A DNA stretch of 64,000 bases from Teichococcus aerophilus (GTDB lineage: Bacteria > Pseudomonadota > Alphaproteobacteria > Acetobacterales > Acetobacteraceae): positions 62,001-126,000 of the forward strand of contig NZ_JACTVA010000009.1 in the NCBI RefSeq assembly GCF_014490485.1. Reading direction: 5' to 3'. The notes below the pieces were generated by a model. It was not told the origin of the DNA. It worked only from the letters and a program-made list of their open reading frames with translations, and ran no database searches. The position numbers and the translations under genes are program-made. This document shows, piece by piece, positions 50,148 to 58,942 of the stretch (positions within the stretch are counted from its first letter, which is position 1; each line of letters starts with the position of its first letter).

Positions 50148-53100
50148 ATGCCGGGCGTGAGCGGTCAAGCCCTTCGTATCGGCGGCCGTACTTGCGGGCT
50201 GGTGCTGCGGGCGGCGATGGCGCTGTTCCTGCTCGCCGGCCTCGGCGTCAGCGCCCTGGCCTGGCGGCTGGCGGAAGGCCCGCTGCACATCCCGGCGCTG
50301 ACCCGGCTGGTCGAGGAAGCGCTGGACCGCAGCGGGCTGGAACGCACGGTGAAGGTGGCCGACATCGTCCTGGCCTGGGACGGCTTCCGCAAAGGCGGCG
50401 GCTCCCCGCTGGAAATCCGTGCCACCGGTGTCCGCGTGTTCGACGAGACCGGGGCGATGCGGCAGGAACTGCCGGAGATCGGCGTCTCCCTGGCTTTTAC
50501 CCGCCTTTTGCGGGGCGAGATCGCGGTACGGGACGTGACCTTGCGCAACCCGCGCATCGTCATGGAGCGGTTGCAGGATGGCAGCGTCTCCCTCGCCATG
50601 GGGCGCATCGCCGACGCGCAGCCCACCGACAGCCAGGGCGGCGACGTGTTGCAGGAATTGCTGAGCGACGCCGAGGAAGCCGGGCCGCTGAGCGCCTTGC
50701 AGGATGTCGTCATCACCGGCGGCAACCTGATCGTGCTGGACCGCCAGCTGCAGCTGACCTGGGATCTGCGCGACGTCGGCATCCGGCTGAACCGGCAGGG
50801 GCGCAGCGAGGCCGCCGCCGAGGGCACCGCGTCCCTGCTGTTGCCGGACCATGGCAACATGGTCCCGGTGCGCCTGAGCGGCCGTGCCAACCTGTCCGGC
50901 AAGATGGAAGGCCATTTGATCCTGCCGATGCTGGAGCCGGCGCGGATCGCTCGCCTGATGCCGGCGCTGGCGCCGCTGGGCCTGGTGCAGGCCTCCGTCT
51001 CGCTCGACGTATCGGGCAAGTTCGACAGCAGCGCGCAGGAGCCGCCGTCGCTTCGGCTCGGCCTGCGGGCCGGGCCGGGGAATGTCAGCCTGCAACCCAA
51101 CCGGCAGATGGCCTTCGCCGGCATCGCGCTGGACGCCAGCGGCACGCCACAGGATTTACGCCTGGATGCGCTGCGTATCACGCTGCCCACACCCGCCCGC
51201 GCCAGCCGTGGCGCGGCGCCCATCAACCCAGTGATCTCCGCCTCCGGCCAGGCAGCCCTGCGGGACGGGCGCTGGCGCGGCCAGGTGGATATCGGCCTCG
51301 ACCGGCTGGAATCATCCGAGCTTCCTGCCTACTGGCCAGCAGAGGTCGCCCGGCACGCCCGCGCCTGGGCGCTGGAGAACCTGACCGCCGGCGTGTTCAG
51401 CGGCGGCCGCTTCACCCTGAAGGCGGAGTCGGCCGACGACCTCTCCGGCTTCCGGCTGACCGACCTGACCGGGACGCTGCGGGTGGAGCAGGCGACCATT
51501 CATTGGCTGCGGCCCATCCCGCCGCTGCAAGGCGTCGCGGCCACCGCCTCCTTCGGCCTGAAGGAGATCACCATCCGGGCCGATTCCGGCCAGCAATCCG
51601 GCACCGGCCTGACCTCGCCCGAAACCACCCTGCGCTTCTACGACCTGGATACCGATAGCGAGCAGATGGAGCTGACGGCGCGCCTGCGCGGCCCGGTGGC
51701 GGACGCGGTCTCCGTCATCCGCCACCCGCGTCTCAAGCTGTTCGAGAAGCGGCCGTTGGAGCTGACCAACCCCGGCGGGCAGTTGGAGGGCACGCTACGC
51801 CTCGCCCTGCCGCTGTTGCAGGACATTCCCAACGAGGCCATCCGCGTCAGCGCCCAGTTGAAACTGACCGGGCTGCGGCTGGACGACGTGGTGGCCGGGC
51901 AGCGGCTGGACCGCGGCACCGCCGACCTGACGGTGGATACCTCCCGCCTGCGGGCCGCCGGCAACGCCCAGCTCGGCGGCATCCCAACCCGGCTGGCGGT
52001 CGACCTGGATTTCCGCCCCGGCCCCGCCAGCCAGGTGGTGGAGCGTATCCAAGCCACCGCCCAGACCGAGATCAGCAACCTGCAGCGCTTCGGGCTGGAC
52101 CTGGACGGGCTGGCCGCCGGCCCCGTCGCCGCCGACGTGACCATGGAGACCCGGCGCTCCGGCGAGGCGCGCGTCTCGATCAGGGGCGATCTGCGCGGGG
52201 CGGAAATGACGGTCACGCCCCTGGCCTGGCGCAAGCCCCCGGGCCAGCCGGCCACCGCCCGTGCCGAGTTGCGGGTGGCCGGCAACGCCTTGCGCGGCGT
52301 GGAGAATTTGCAGGTCGAGGCACCGGAGCTCAGCCTGCGTGGCAGCGGCACCTTCGCCGCCGGCAACCGGCTGGAGCGGCTGGAGATCGCCAGCGCCTCC
52401 ATCGGCCGCACCCGGCTATCCGGCAACATCCGGCCGCCGCGCGGCACCGGCGGCGCCTGGCAGTTCCAGGTCAGCGGCCCGGTGCTGGACCTGGCCCCGG
52501 CGCTGGAGGCGCCGGACGCGCCGGAGCCCGCCGGCACCAGCCGCCCCTCCGCCGACCCGGACAGCGTGGTGGATGCGCGGTTCGACCGGGTGCTGCTGGG
52601 CGAACAGGGTACGCTGACCGCCGTGCGCGGCCAGATCCGCGCCGATGGCGGTGGCGTGCTGCGGGAGGCGCGCGTCACCGGCCGCGCCAACGGCACCGGA
52701 CCCTTCGACATCGCCGTGGCACCGCGCGGCGCCGGGCGGGACCTGCGGCTGACCTCCGAGGATGCCGGCGCATTGCTCTCCGCCTTCGATGTGTTGAAGA
52801 CCCTGCGCGGCGGCCGGCTTTCAGTGAACGCGCATTGGTCGACCAACAGCCGCACCTCGCCCCTGTCCGGCACGGCGGAGCTGCACGATTTCTCGGTGGT
52901 GAACGCGCCCGGCATTGGCAAGCTGTTGCAGGCGTTGACGGTGTACGGGGTGTTCGAGGCGGTGCAGGGGCCGGGGCTGACCTTCTCCAGCATGGTCGCG
53001 CCCTTCACGCTGACGCCGCAGCAGCTGGTGCTACGCGATGCGCGTGCCTTCTCCGCCTCGCTGGGGCTGACGGTTCAGGGGCAGCTCAACCGCCAGGCCA

Positions 53101-53357
53101 AGACGCTGGATCTGAACGGCACCATCGTGCCCGCCTACGCGCTGAACACGCTGCTGGGCCGCATTCCGCTGATCGGCAGGCTGTTCAGCCCGGAGCAGGG
53201 CGGTGGGTTGTTTGCTGCCACCTACCGGGTGAACGGCCCGCTTGATAACCCGAACGTCTCGGTAAACCCGCTCTCGATGCTGACGCCGGGCTTCCTGCGC
53301 AATCTGTTCGGCGGCAGCGGCGCACCGGAACCGCAGCCGGGGGAGGCGCCGCGTTAA
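50148..53357 (+). CDS. YhdP/AsmA-like envelope protein (DUF3971 and AsmA_2 regions)
   Basis: The 1069-residue protein has one N-terminal membrane helix (LRAAMALFLLAGLGVSALAW) and a very long beta-rich periplasmic part. AsmA-like proteins are thought to bridge inner and outer membranes and carry phospholipids. The C-terminal segment is diagnostic: LQALTVYGVFEAVQGPGLTF, then AYALNTLLGRIPLIGRLF and GGLFAATYRVNGPLDNP, which resembles YhdP. The ATG was chosen for AGGGAG seven bases upstream. Base and codon use match the neighbours. Function is by family; the substrate is presumed phospholipid. Confidence 0.88.
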   Translation: MPGVSGQALRIGGRTCGLVLRAAMALFLLAGLGVSALAWRLAEGPLHIPALTRLVEEALDRSGLERTVKVADIVLAWDGFRKGGGSPLEIRATGVRVFDETGAMRQELPEIGVSLAFTRLLRGEIAVRDVTLRNPRIVMERLQDGSVSLAMGRIADAQPTDSQGGDVLQELLSDAEEAGPLSALQDVVITGGNLIVLDRQLQLTWDLRDVGIRLNRQGRSEAAAEGTASLLLPDHGNMVPVRLSGRANLSGKMEGHLILPMLEPARIARLMPALAPLGLVQASVSLDVSGKFDSSAQEPPSLRLGLRAGPGNVSLQPNRQMAFAGIALDASGTPQDLRLDALRITLPTPARASRGAAPINPVISASGQAALRDGRWRGQVDIGLDRLESSELPAYWPAEVARHARAWALENLTAGVFSGGRFTLKAESADDLSGFRLTDLTGTLRVEQATIHWLRPIPPLQGVAATASFGLKEITIRADSGQQSGTGLTSPETTLRFYDLDTDSEQMELTARLRGPVADAVSVIRHPRLKLFEKRPLELTNPGGQLEGTLRLALPLLQDIPNEAIRVSAQLKLTGLRLDDVVAGQRLDRGTADLTVDTSRLRAAGNAQLGGIPTRLAVDLDFRPGPASQVVERIQATAQTEISNLQRFGLDLDGLAAGPVAADVTMETRRSGEARVSIRGDLRGAEMTVTPLAWRKPPGQPATARAELRVAGNALRGVENLQVEAPELSLRGSGTFAAGNRLERLEIASASIGRTRLSGNIRPPRGTGGAWQFQVSGPVLDLAPALEAPDAPEPAGTSRPSADPDSVVDARFDRVLLGEQGTLTAVRGQIRADGGGVLREARVTGRANGTGPFDIAVAPRGAGRDLRLTSEDAGALLSAFDVLKTLRGGRLSVNAHWSTNSRTSPLSGTAELHDFSVVNAPGIGKLLQALTVYGVFEAVQGPGLTFSSMVAPFTLTPQQLVLRDARAFSASLGLTVQGQLNRQAKTLDLNGTIVPAYALNTLLGRIPLIGRLFSPEQGGGLFAATYRVNGPLDNPNVSVNPLSMLTPGFLRNLFGGSGAPEPQPGEAPR

Positions 53358-53396
53358 CGTGGTGCCCCTCCCGTTGATGCCGGCGAACTGAGGCCG

Positions 53397-53642
53397 ATGA
53401 AGAAGGCCTGGAACGTCGTCGCGACGATCATCGAACTTCTGTTCGCAGGCCTCGGCTTCCACCCCGACCTGCCGAGATTTGGCGAGCGCCGGCCAAGCGG
53501 TCCGGCTATCGAGCTGGACCGGCCGCCGTTGGATCAAGTCGTCGTGGGAGAGCCACCGGTGCCGCAGGTCCGGCGCTTCAGAGTCGTCCCCACCGAAAGC
53601 AGGGGCGGCACCACCGATCAGGCTCCGCAACCACCCGGCTGA
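53397..53642 (+). CDS. Possible small secreted or membrane-anchored protein, 81 residues
   Basis: A short frame starts MKKAWNVVATIIELLFAGLGF, which could be a weak signal or anchor, then continues with a Pro/Arg-rich sequence ending TTDQAPQPPG. GAGG lies four bases before the ATG, 39 bases after the YhdP-like stop. I know no relatives. It could be real or chance in GC-rich DNA. Confidence 0.35.
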   Translation: MKKAWNVVATIIELLFAGLGFHPDLPRFGERRPSGPAIELDRPPLDQVVVGEPPVPQVRRFRVVPTESRGGTTDQAPQPPG

Positions 53643-53669
53643 ACGGCACGCGCATCAATGGAGGCGGAC

Positions 53670-53701
53670 GGCCGGGGGGAAACACTCCACCCCCCCCGGC
53701 C
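53670..53701. terminator. Long GC-only hairpin between convergent genes
   Basis: GGCCGGGGGG pairs with CCCCCCGGCC around a loop of about 12 bases, just downstream of tyrS on the minus strand. No T-tract follows on either strand, so it would be a U-less terminator if it acts as one. Confidence 0.5.
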
Positions 53702-53708
53702 GGTCGTG

Positions 53709-54935
53709 TCAGCCCTGGGGGCGCACTAGCACGTGGCGCTTCTTGCCGGCGGAGAGCTTGGCAGCGCCGTCGCGCAGCTCGGCCTCCGTCACTATCGCCG
53801 CTTCGTCGGTGATGGCCTCGTCATTCAGGCGCAGGCCGTTGCCGCGGATCAGGCGGCGGGCCTCGCCCTTGCTGGCGGCGAAACCGGCCTGCACCGCCAG
53901 GTCGATCACCGCGGCCGGCAGCGCGGCTTCGATGCTTGGCAGGGTGTCAGCGGCCTGGCCTTCCTCGAAGGCGCGGCGGGCGGTCTCGGCGGCTTCCTCG
54001 GCGGCGGCGCGGCCATGCAGCATCGCCGTCGCCTCGGTGGCCAGGATCTTCTTGGCCTCGTTGATCTCGGCGCCGCCGAGGGCGCCGAGGCGCTTCACCT
54101 CGTCCATCGGCATCTCGGTGAACAGCGCCAGGAAGCGGCCGACATCGGCATCCTCCGTGTTGCGCCAGAACTGCCAGTAGCCGTAGGGCGCCAGGCGGTC
54201 CGGGTTCAGCCACACCGCGCCGCCCGCCGTCTTGCCCATCTTGGTGCCGGATGCGGTGGTCAGCAGCGGCGTGGTCAGGCCGAACACCTCGGCGCTGTCG
54301 ATGCGCCGGTTCAGTTCCACGCCCATGATGATATTGCCCCACTGGTCGGAGCCGCCCATCTGCAGGCCGACGCCGTGGCGGCGCTGCAATTCCAGGAAGT
54401 CGTAGGACTGCAGCAGCATGTAATTGAATTCGAGGAAGCTAAGCGGCTGCTCGCGGTCGAGCCGCAGGCGGACGCTGTCCATCGTCAGCATGCGGTTGAC
54501 GCTGAAGTGGCGGCCGACATCCCGCAGGAACGGGATGTACATCAGCTTGTCCAGCCAGTCCGCGTTATCGACCATCACCGCGTCCGACCTGCCTTCCCCG
54601 AAATTCAGGAAGGAGGCGAAGGTCTTGCGGATGCCGGCCTTGTTGACGTCGATCTGCTCGTCCGTCAGCAGCGGGCGGGCGTCGTCGCGGAAGGATGGGT
54701 CGCCGATGCGGGTGGTGCCGCCGCCCAGCAGCGCCACCGGCTTGTGGCCGGTCTTCTGCAGCAGCCGCAGCATCATGATGGAGAGCAGGTGGCCGACATG
54801 CAGGCTGTCCGCCGTGCAGTCGAAGCCCACATAGGCCGGCAGAGGACCCTGCTTCATCCGGGCGGCCATCGCCGCTTCGTCCGTCACCTGGTGGATGTAG
54901 CCGCGCTCACGCGCGACGTGCAGGAACTCTTCCAT
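53709..54935 (-). CDS. tyrS: Tyrosyl-tRNA synthetase
   Basis: This class I synthetase attaches tyrosine to tRNA-Tyr. The 408-residue protein has the Rossmann core with the HIGH-like motif [14 protein letters not shown] (about residue 43), the tyrosine site [30 protein letters not shown], and the KMSKS-like loop [15 protein letters not shown]-terminal S4 domain ends with [22 protein letters not shown]. It is full length. It is divergent from anmK with 69 bases between starts. Confidence 0.96.
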   Translation of the reverse strand: MEEFLHVARERGYIHQVTDEAAMAARMKQGPLPAYVGFDCTADSLHVGHLLSIMMLRLLQKTGHKPVALLGGGTTRIGDPSFRDDARPLLTDEQIDVNKAGIRKTFASFLNFGEGRSDAVMVDNADWLDKLMYIPFLRDVGRHFSVNRMLTMDSVRLRLDREQPLSFLEFNYMLLQSYDFLELQRRHGVGLQMGGSDQWGNIIMGVELNRRIDSAEVFGLTTPLLTTASGTKMGKTAGGAVWLNPDRLAPYGYWQFWRNTEDADVGRFLALFTEMPMDEVKRLGALGGAEINEAKKILATEATAMLHGRAAAEEAAETARRAFEEGQAADTLPSIEAALPAAVIDLAVQAGFAASKGEARRLIRGNGLRLNDEAITDEAAIVTEAELRDGAAKLSAGKKRHVLVRPQG

Positions 54936-55004
54936 CGCTGCCTAGACCCATTCTTTTCGCCGGTGGGACTTCCACCGGGCACGCGGCCCTAGCACAGTGT
55001 GGCC

Positions 55005-56114
55005 ATGCTGCGAACCATTGGGCTGATGAGTGGAACCTCCCTGGACGGCGTCGATGCCGCCTGGGTCGAGACGGATGGAGAGAGGATCGGCCGGTTGGGC
55101 CCCAGCCTGACCCTGCCGTATGAGCCCGCCTTGCGGCGGGACCTGCGCCGTTTGCTGGACATGGCGGGCGACGTGCCGGCCGACGACCCCTTCCTGCTGG
55201 ACTGCGAAGCACGAATTACCGAGCGGCACGCCGAGGCCGTGCTGAAGCTGGGATTGCAGGCCGACCTGATCGGCTTCCATGGCCAGACCATCCTGCACCG
55301 CCCGCGTGCCGGCCGGCCGGGCGAGGGGCGGACCTGGCAGATCGGCGATGCCACAGCGCTGGCGCGGCGCACCGGCATGGCCGTCGCGCATGATTTCCGC
55401 AGCGCGGATGTCGCGGCGGGCGGGCAGGGCGCGCCGCTGGTGCCGGTATTCCATGCCGTTCTGGCGGCCGACTTGCCGAAGCCGCTGGCCATCCTGAACC
55501 TCGGCGGCGTCGGCAACGTCACCTGGATCGGTGAGGATGGGCGGCTGGTGGCCTTCGATACCGGCCCCGCCAACGGCCCGCTGGATGACTGGGCCCGCCG
55601 CTCCACCGGCGAGGACTACGACCGCGATGGCCGGCTGGCGCTGTCCGGCCAGCCGGATGGTGCGGTGCTGGGCCGGCTGCTGGCCCACCCCTACCTGACG
55701 GCACCGCCGCCCAAATCGCTCGACCGGCTGGATTTCGACCGGGCGTTGCGGGAGGCAGGGGCGGGCGAACTGTCACCGGCCGATGGCGCGGCAACGCTGG
55801 CCACCTTCTGTGCCTGCGCCGTGGCGGCAGCGGAGCGGCATTTCCCGGTGCCGCCAAAGCAATGGCTGGTGGCTGGTGGCGGCCGGCGCAACCCGGCGCT
55901 GATGCGCGCCCTGGCGGGCGTGCTGCCGGAACTGGTGCGGCCGGTGGAAGTCGTGGGCTGGGATGGCGATGCGCTGGAGGCCCAGGCCTTCGGCGTGCTG
56001 GCCGCCCGCGTCTGGCAGGGCCTGCCGCTGACCTTCCCTGGCACGACCGGTGCGCCGCAGCCACTGAGGGGCGGCCAACTGACGGGCGCGAACGGCCCGC
56101 TGGTCCCGGCCTGA
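55005..56114 (+). CDS. anmK: Anhydro-N-acetylmuramic acid kinase
   Basis: AnmK cleaves and phosphorylates 1,6-anhydro-N-acetylmuramic acid to MurNAc-6-phosphate in peptidoglycan recycling. The 369-residue protein has the ASKHA-fold phosphate motif IGLMSGTSLDGVDAAW at the N-terminus. It also has FHGQTILHRP (about residue 90), ILNLGGVGNVTWI, the second phosphate loop AFDTGPANGPLDDWARR with the catalytic Asp, and LVAGGGRRNPALM. The ATG is favoured over a GTG two codons upstream. It stands alone between divergent tyrS and a convergent hydrolase. Confidence 0.95.
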   Translation: MLRTIGLMSGTSLDGVDAAWVETDGERIGRLGPSLTLPYEPALRRDLRRLLDMAGDVPADDPFLLDCEARITERHAEAVLKLGLQADLIGFHGQTILHRPRAGRPGEGRTWQIGDATALARRTGMAVAHDFRSADVAAGGQGAPLVPVFHAVLAADLPKPLAILNLGGVGNVTWIGEDGRLVAFDTGPANGPLDDWARRSTGEDYDRDGRLALSGQPDGAVLGRLLAHPYLTAPPPKSLDRLDFDRALREAGAGELSPADGAATLATFCACAVAAAERHFPVPPKQWLVAGGGRRNPALMRALAGVLPELVRPVEVVGWDGDALEAQAFGVLAARVWQGLPLTFPGTTGAPQPLRGGQLTGANGPLVPA

Positions 56115-56154
56115 GGCCGACGGCGAAAGCGGGAACCATGCGACGGGCCGAGGC

Positions 56155-56187
56155 ACAAAAAAACCGGGTGGCCTGCGCCACCCGGTT
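56155..56187 (-). terminator. Terminator of the alpha/beta hydrolase gene
   Basis: A perfect 11 bp stem, AACCGGGTGGC with GCCACCCGGTT, and a CTGC loop. The A-run on the plus strand gives a U-tract on the minus strand. It may also stop anmK transcripts. Confidence 0.88.
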
Positions 56188-56209
56188 CATTGTGTGAAAC
56201 CGCTGCCGA

Positions 56210-56878
56210 TCAGTCGGCGGCCATGGCCATCCGGGCGCGGTTCAGCATGGTCTGCACGTGGTCCTCGGCGGCGTCCGCCACCTTCACGGTCTGCTCGGGC
56301 GTGAAGACGTGGCCGGCGCCTTCCAGCACGCGGTAGTCGATGGCGATGCCGCGCTGGGTGTTCAGCTTGTCCACCAGCTTGCGGACGGACGGCTCGGGCA
56401 CCAGCTCGTCATCCTGGCCGTGCATGATCAGGCCGGAGCAGGGGCAGGGCGCCAGGAAGCCGAAATCGTAGTGGCTGGCAGGGGCGGAGATGGAGACGAA
56501 ACCGCCCATTTCCGGCCGCCGCATCAGCAACTGCATGCCGACATAGGCACCGAAGGAATAGCCGGCGACCCACAGCATGGAAGCATTGGGGTTCACGGCC
56601 TGGATGAAGTCCAGTGCCGCCGCAGCGTCCGAGATTTCCCCGATGCCGCCGTCGTAACGGCCCTGGCTACGCCCGACACCGCGGAAATTAAAGCGGAGGG
56701 CGGAAAAACCCATATCCTGGAAACGGGAATACAGCGCGTGCACCACGCGGTTGTTCATCGTGCCGCCGTGCAGCGGGTGGGGATGAAGAACCAGGGCAAC
56801 CGGAGCGTTGGGCTGCTTCGAGTGGTGGTAACGACCCTCAAGCCGGCCATCAGGCCCGGCGAACATTACTTCAGGCAT
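56210..56878 (-). CDS. Alpha/beta hydrolase (dienelactone hydrolase-like, COG2945 type)
   Basis: The 222-residue cytoplasmic hydrolase has the oxyanion region LVLHPHPLHGGTMNNRVV, the nucleophile elbow GYSFGAYVG (Ser near residue 107), an Asp in IMHGQDDELVP and the His in EGAGHVF, giving a complete Ser-Asp-His triad. Relatives often sit beside iron-sulfur cluster genes in alphaproteobacteria; here it is divergent from iscR. The substrate is unknown. The regulatory site at 57023 may affect it as well as iscR. Confidence 0.88.
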   Translation of the reverse strand: MPEVMFAGPDGRLEGRYHHSKQPNAPVALVLHPHPLHGGTMNNRVVHALYSRFQDMGFSALRFNFRGVGRSQGRYDGGIGEISDAAAALDFIQAVNPNASMLWVAGYSFGAYVGMQLLMRRPEMGGFVSISAPASHYDFGFLAPCPCSGLIMHGQDDELVPEPSVRKLVDKLNTQRGIAIDYRVLEGAGHVFTPEQTVKVADAAEDHVQTMLNRARMAMAAD

Positions 56879-57022
56879 CGTTCCCTTGCATCCAGTGCGG
56901 TGGGCGCGGCAGCGCCCGTTTGGGAAGCCATGTGCCCGGGGCGCGTCATGCGTCCCATCGACAGAACCGGGGCCACTCCAGCGTCACAGTCAGTCATCGG
57001 GCCTGCACATCATGCGGGCCGA

Positions 57023-57047
57023 ATGGTTGACTGCGTAAGTCAGGATC
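57023..57047 (+). promoter_or_regulatory. Type 1 IscR binding site
   Basis: The 25-base site fits the published type 1 consensus (ATASYYGACTRWWWYAGTCRRSTAT) at the key positions. It has G-TT-GACT-G on the left and AGTC-AG-G on the right with correct spacing. The A/T-rich centre and one outer end differ. Type 1 sites bind the [2Fe-2S] form of IscR, implying repression when clusters are plentiful. Confidence 0.75.
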
Positions 57048-57055
57048 AATAGCGT
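57027..57055 (+). promoter_or_regulatory. Candidate iscR promoter overlapped by the IscR site
   Basis: TTGACT, 17 bases, TAGCGT. The -35 and most of the spacer lie inside the IscR site, a classical repression layout. The -10 is weak, and the leader would be about 205 bases. Confidence 0.5.
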
Positions 57056-57266
57056 TCCCTAAGGCGGCGAGAACGCAGGGACCCGTACCTGAAATGGCCT
57101 TGGCGCCGCGGGGCAGGCTTCCTCCTCCCCCGGACAGCCCCAATATACGCATGCGGTACGCAATTTCATAACAGATTCATGGCCTCTTCGGTGCCTGAGA
57201 CGCCGAAACCATTCGTTACCAAGCTTCGCGCCCCGTTCCGGGCGCCATGAGGAAGAAAAACCAGCC

Positions 57267-57839
57267 ATGCGGCTGTCTACACGTGGTCGATATGCCGTGA
57301 TGGCCCTGGTCGAGCTCGCGGCCCGGACGGACCCCTCCTGCCGACTGAATGACAGCCATGCGCCTGACGCAGGTGTTGGCACCGACTCCCTCGACGAGCG
57401 CCCTGTCAGCCTGACCGAGATCGCGGCCGCGCAGATGCTCTCGGTGGCCTACCTGGAACAGATCTTCGCCCGCCTGCGCCGCGCCGGTCTGGTGGAGTCG
57501 GCGCGGGGCCCTGGTGGTGGGTATCGCCTGGCGAGACCGGCGCAGTACATCCCGATCGGCGCCATCATCGATGCAGTGGATGAGCCGATCACCGCCACGC
57601 GCTGCGAGAGCGTGGCGCCCGGCTGCCTGGCCGGCCAGCGTTGCCTGACCCACGACCTCTGGCACGAATTGGGCGAGCAGATCCGGCTGTTCCTTCTTCA
57701 TATGTCGCTGGCGGACGTGCTGGCCGGCCGCGTGCTTGGCCGCGCCTTGCCACCGGCGGCCGCCGCGCTGGGGCTGCACGCACCGGTCGCGCCGGATTAT
57801 GCGAAGGGGGACATTACGCGGGGGGACGACACTCCATGA
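57267..57839 (+). CDS. iscR: IscR, Rrf2-family [2Fe-2S] transcriptional regulator
   Basis: IscR senses iron-sulfur status and represses its own operon when it holds a cluster. The 190-residue protein has the Rrf2 winged helix: MRLSTRGRYAVMALVELAAR, SLTEIAAAQMLSVAYLEQIF and RAGLVESARGPGGGYRLARP. The cluster ligands are present as three Cys in TRCESVAPGCLAGQRCLTH, with the His of LTHDLW. The first Cys spacing is one residue longer than in Escherichia coli. An insertion of about 20 residues (SCRLNDSHAPDAG onward) widens the loop before the recognition helix. The gene heads the sulfur operon, overlapping the next gene as ATGA. Confidence 0.93.
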   Translation: MRLSTRGRYAVMALVELAARTDPSCRLNDSHAPDAGVGTDSLDERPVSLTEIAAAQMLSVAYLEQIFARLRRAGLVESARGPGGGYRLARPAQYIPIGAIIDAVDEPITATRCESVAPGCLAGQRCLTHDLWHELGEQIRLFLLHMSLADVLAGRVLGRALPPAAAALGLHAPVAPDYAKGDITRGDDTP

Positions 57840-58930
57840 GTGCCCTGTACCTGGATGCCAATGCCTCTGAGCCGCTGCGGCCAGAGGCCCGTGCGGCCCT
57901 GCTCGCGGCGCTTGACCTGCCGGGCAACCCCTCCTCCGTCCATGGCGATGGCCGGGCGGCGCGGCGGGTGCTGGAACAGGCGCGTGCCCGGGTGGCGGCG
58001 CGGTTCGGCAGCCGCCCGCGCGATGTCGTCTTCACCTCCGGCGCCACCGAGGCCAATGCGATGGCGCTGCACGGCCTGGGGGCCGGGCGGCGCATCCTGG
58101 CCGGCGCCACCGAACACCCCGCCATCCTGCGCGCCATGCCGGGTATCGAGCAGTTGCCGGTGCAGGCAGACGGGCAACTGGACCTCGCCGCGCTGGAGGC
58201 CGCGCTGGCCTCGGGCGGTCCGGCGCTGGTCTGCGTCATGGCCGCGAATAACGAGACGGGCGTGTTGCATCCGCTGGAAGACGTGATGCTGCTGTGCCAG
58301 CGGCACGGGGCGCTGCTGCATGTCGATGCCGTCCAGGCCGCCGGCCGGGTGCCGGTCTCGCTGGCCGGGCTGGGTGCCGACTCCATGGCGCTTTCCGCCC
58401 ACAAGATGGGTGGGCCAAAGGGCGTCGGCGCGCTGCTGCTGCGCCCGGGGCTGGATCTCGCCGCCCTGCTGCCCGGCGGCGGGCAGGAGCGTGGCCGCCG
58501 CGGCGGTACCGAGGCCTTGCCCGCCATCGCCGGCTTCGGCGCGGCGGCGGAGGCGGCCGACCCGGCCCAGAGCGCGCGCCTCGCCACGCTGCGCGACGCC
58601 ATCGAGGCCGGGGTGGGCCCAGAAATCGGAATCCTGGGCGCAGGGGCGCCTCGCGTCCCCAACACCACCTGCCTGCTGCTGCCCGGCACCCCGGCCGAGA
58701 CCCAGGTGATCGCGCTGGACCTGGGCGGGATGCGGGTTTCGGCCGGCTCCGCCTGTTCCTCCGGCAAGGTCGCCGCCAGCCATGTGCTGCTGGCCATGGG
58801 GCTGGGGAGAACCGAGGCCGCCGCCGCCATCCGTGTCTCGCTGCCCTGGAATGCGCCCGACGATGCGGCGGAGCGCTTCCTGGAGGCCTATGCTGCCCTG
58901 CGCGCCCGCCTGAGCCGCAACGCCGCCTGA
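57836..58930 (+). CDS. Cysteine desulfurase family aminotransferase (first copy)
   Basis: A PLP-dependent class V enzyme of 364 residues that should remove sulfur from cysteine to form a persulfide. It shows FTSGATEANAMALHG, the Lys-containing SAHKMGGPKGVGALL, and the catalytic Cys in SAGSACSSGKV. The N-terminus YLDANASEPLRPEAR departs from the usual YLDNxATTPxxP, and the PLP-Lys motif has MGG where IscS has IYG. It is thus a diverged NifS/IscS relative with the key residues intact. Directly coupled to iscR by ATGA and followed after 12 bases by a second, more canonical copy. Confidence 0.9.
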   Translation: MSALYLDANASEPLRPEARAALLAALDLPGNPSSVHGDGRAARRVLEQARARVAARFGSRPRDVVFTSGATEANAMALHGLGAGRRILAGATEHPAILRAMPGIEQLPVQADGQLDLAALEAALASGGPALVCVMAANNETGVLHPLEDVMLLCQRHGALLHVDAVQAAGRVPVSLAGLGADSMALSAHKMGGPKGVGALLLRPGLDLAALLPGGGQERGRRGGTEALPAIAGFGAAAEAADPAQSARLATLRDAIEAGVGPEIGILGAGAPRVPNTTCLLLPGTPAETQVIALDLGGMRVSAGSACSSGKVAASHVLLAMGLGRTEAAAAIRVSLPWNAPDDAAERFLEAYAALRARLSRNAA

Positions 58931-58942
58931 GGGAGCCGCGCA

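Larger units (their letters stand above)
56879..57266. other. Divergent regulatory region between hydrolase and iscR
   Basis: The 388-base region contains no credible gene. It carries the IscR-type site and overlapping promoter described separately. The remaining 200 bases form a long iscR leader or hold a second promoter that I cannot define. A ribosome site GGAAG lies 11 bases before the iscR start. Confidence 0.7.
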
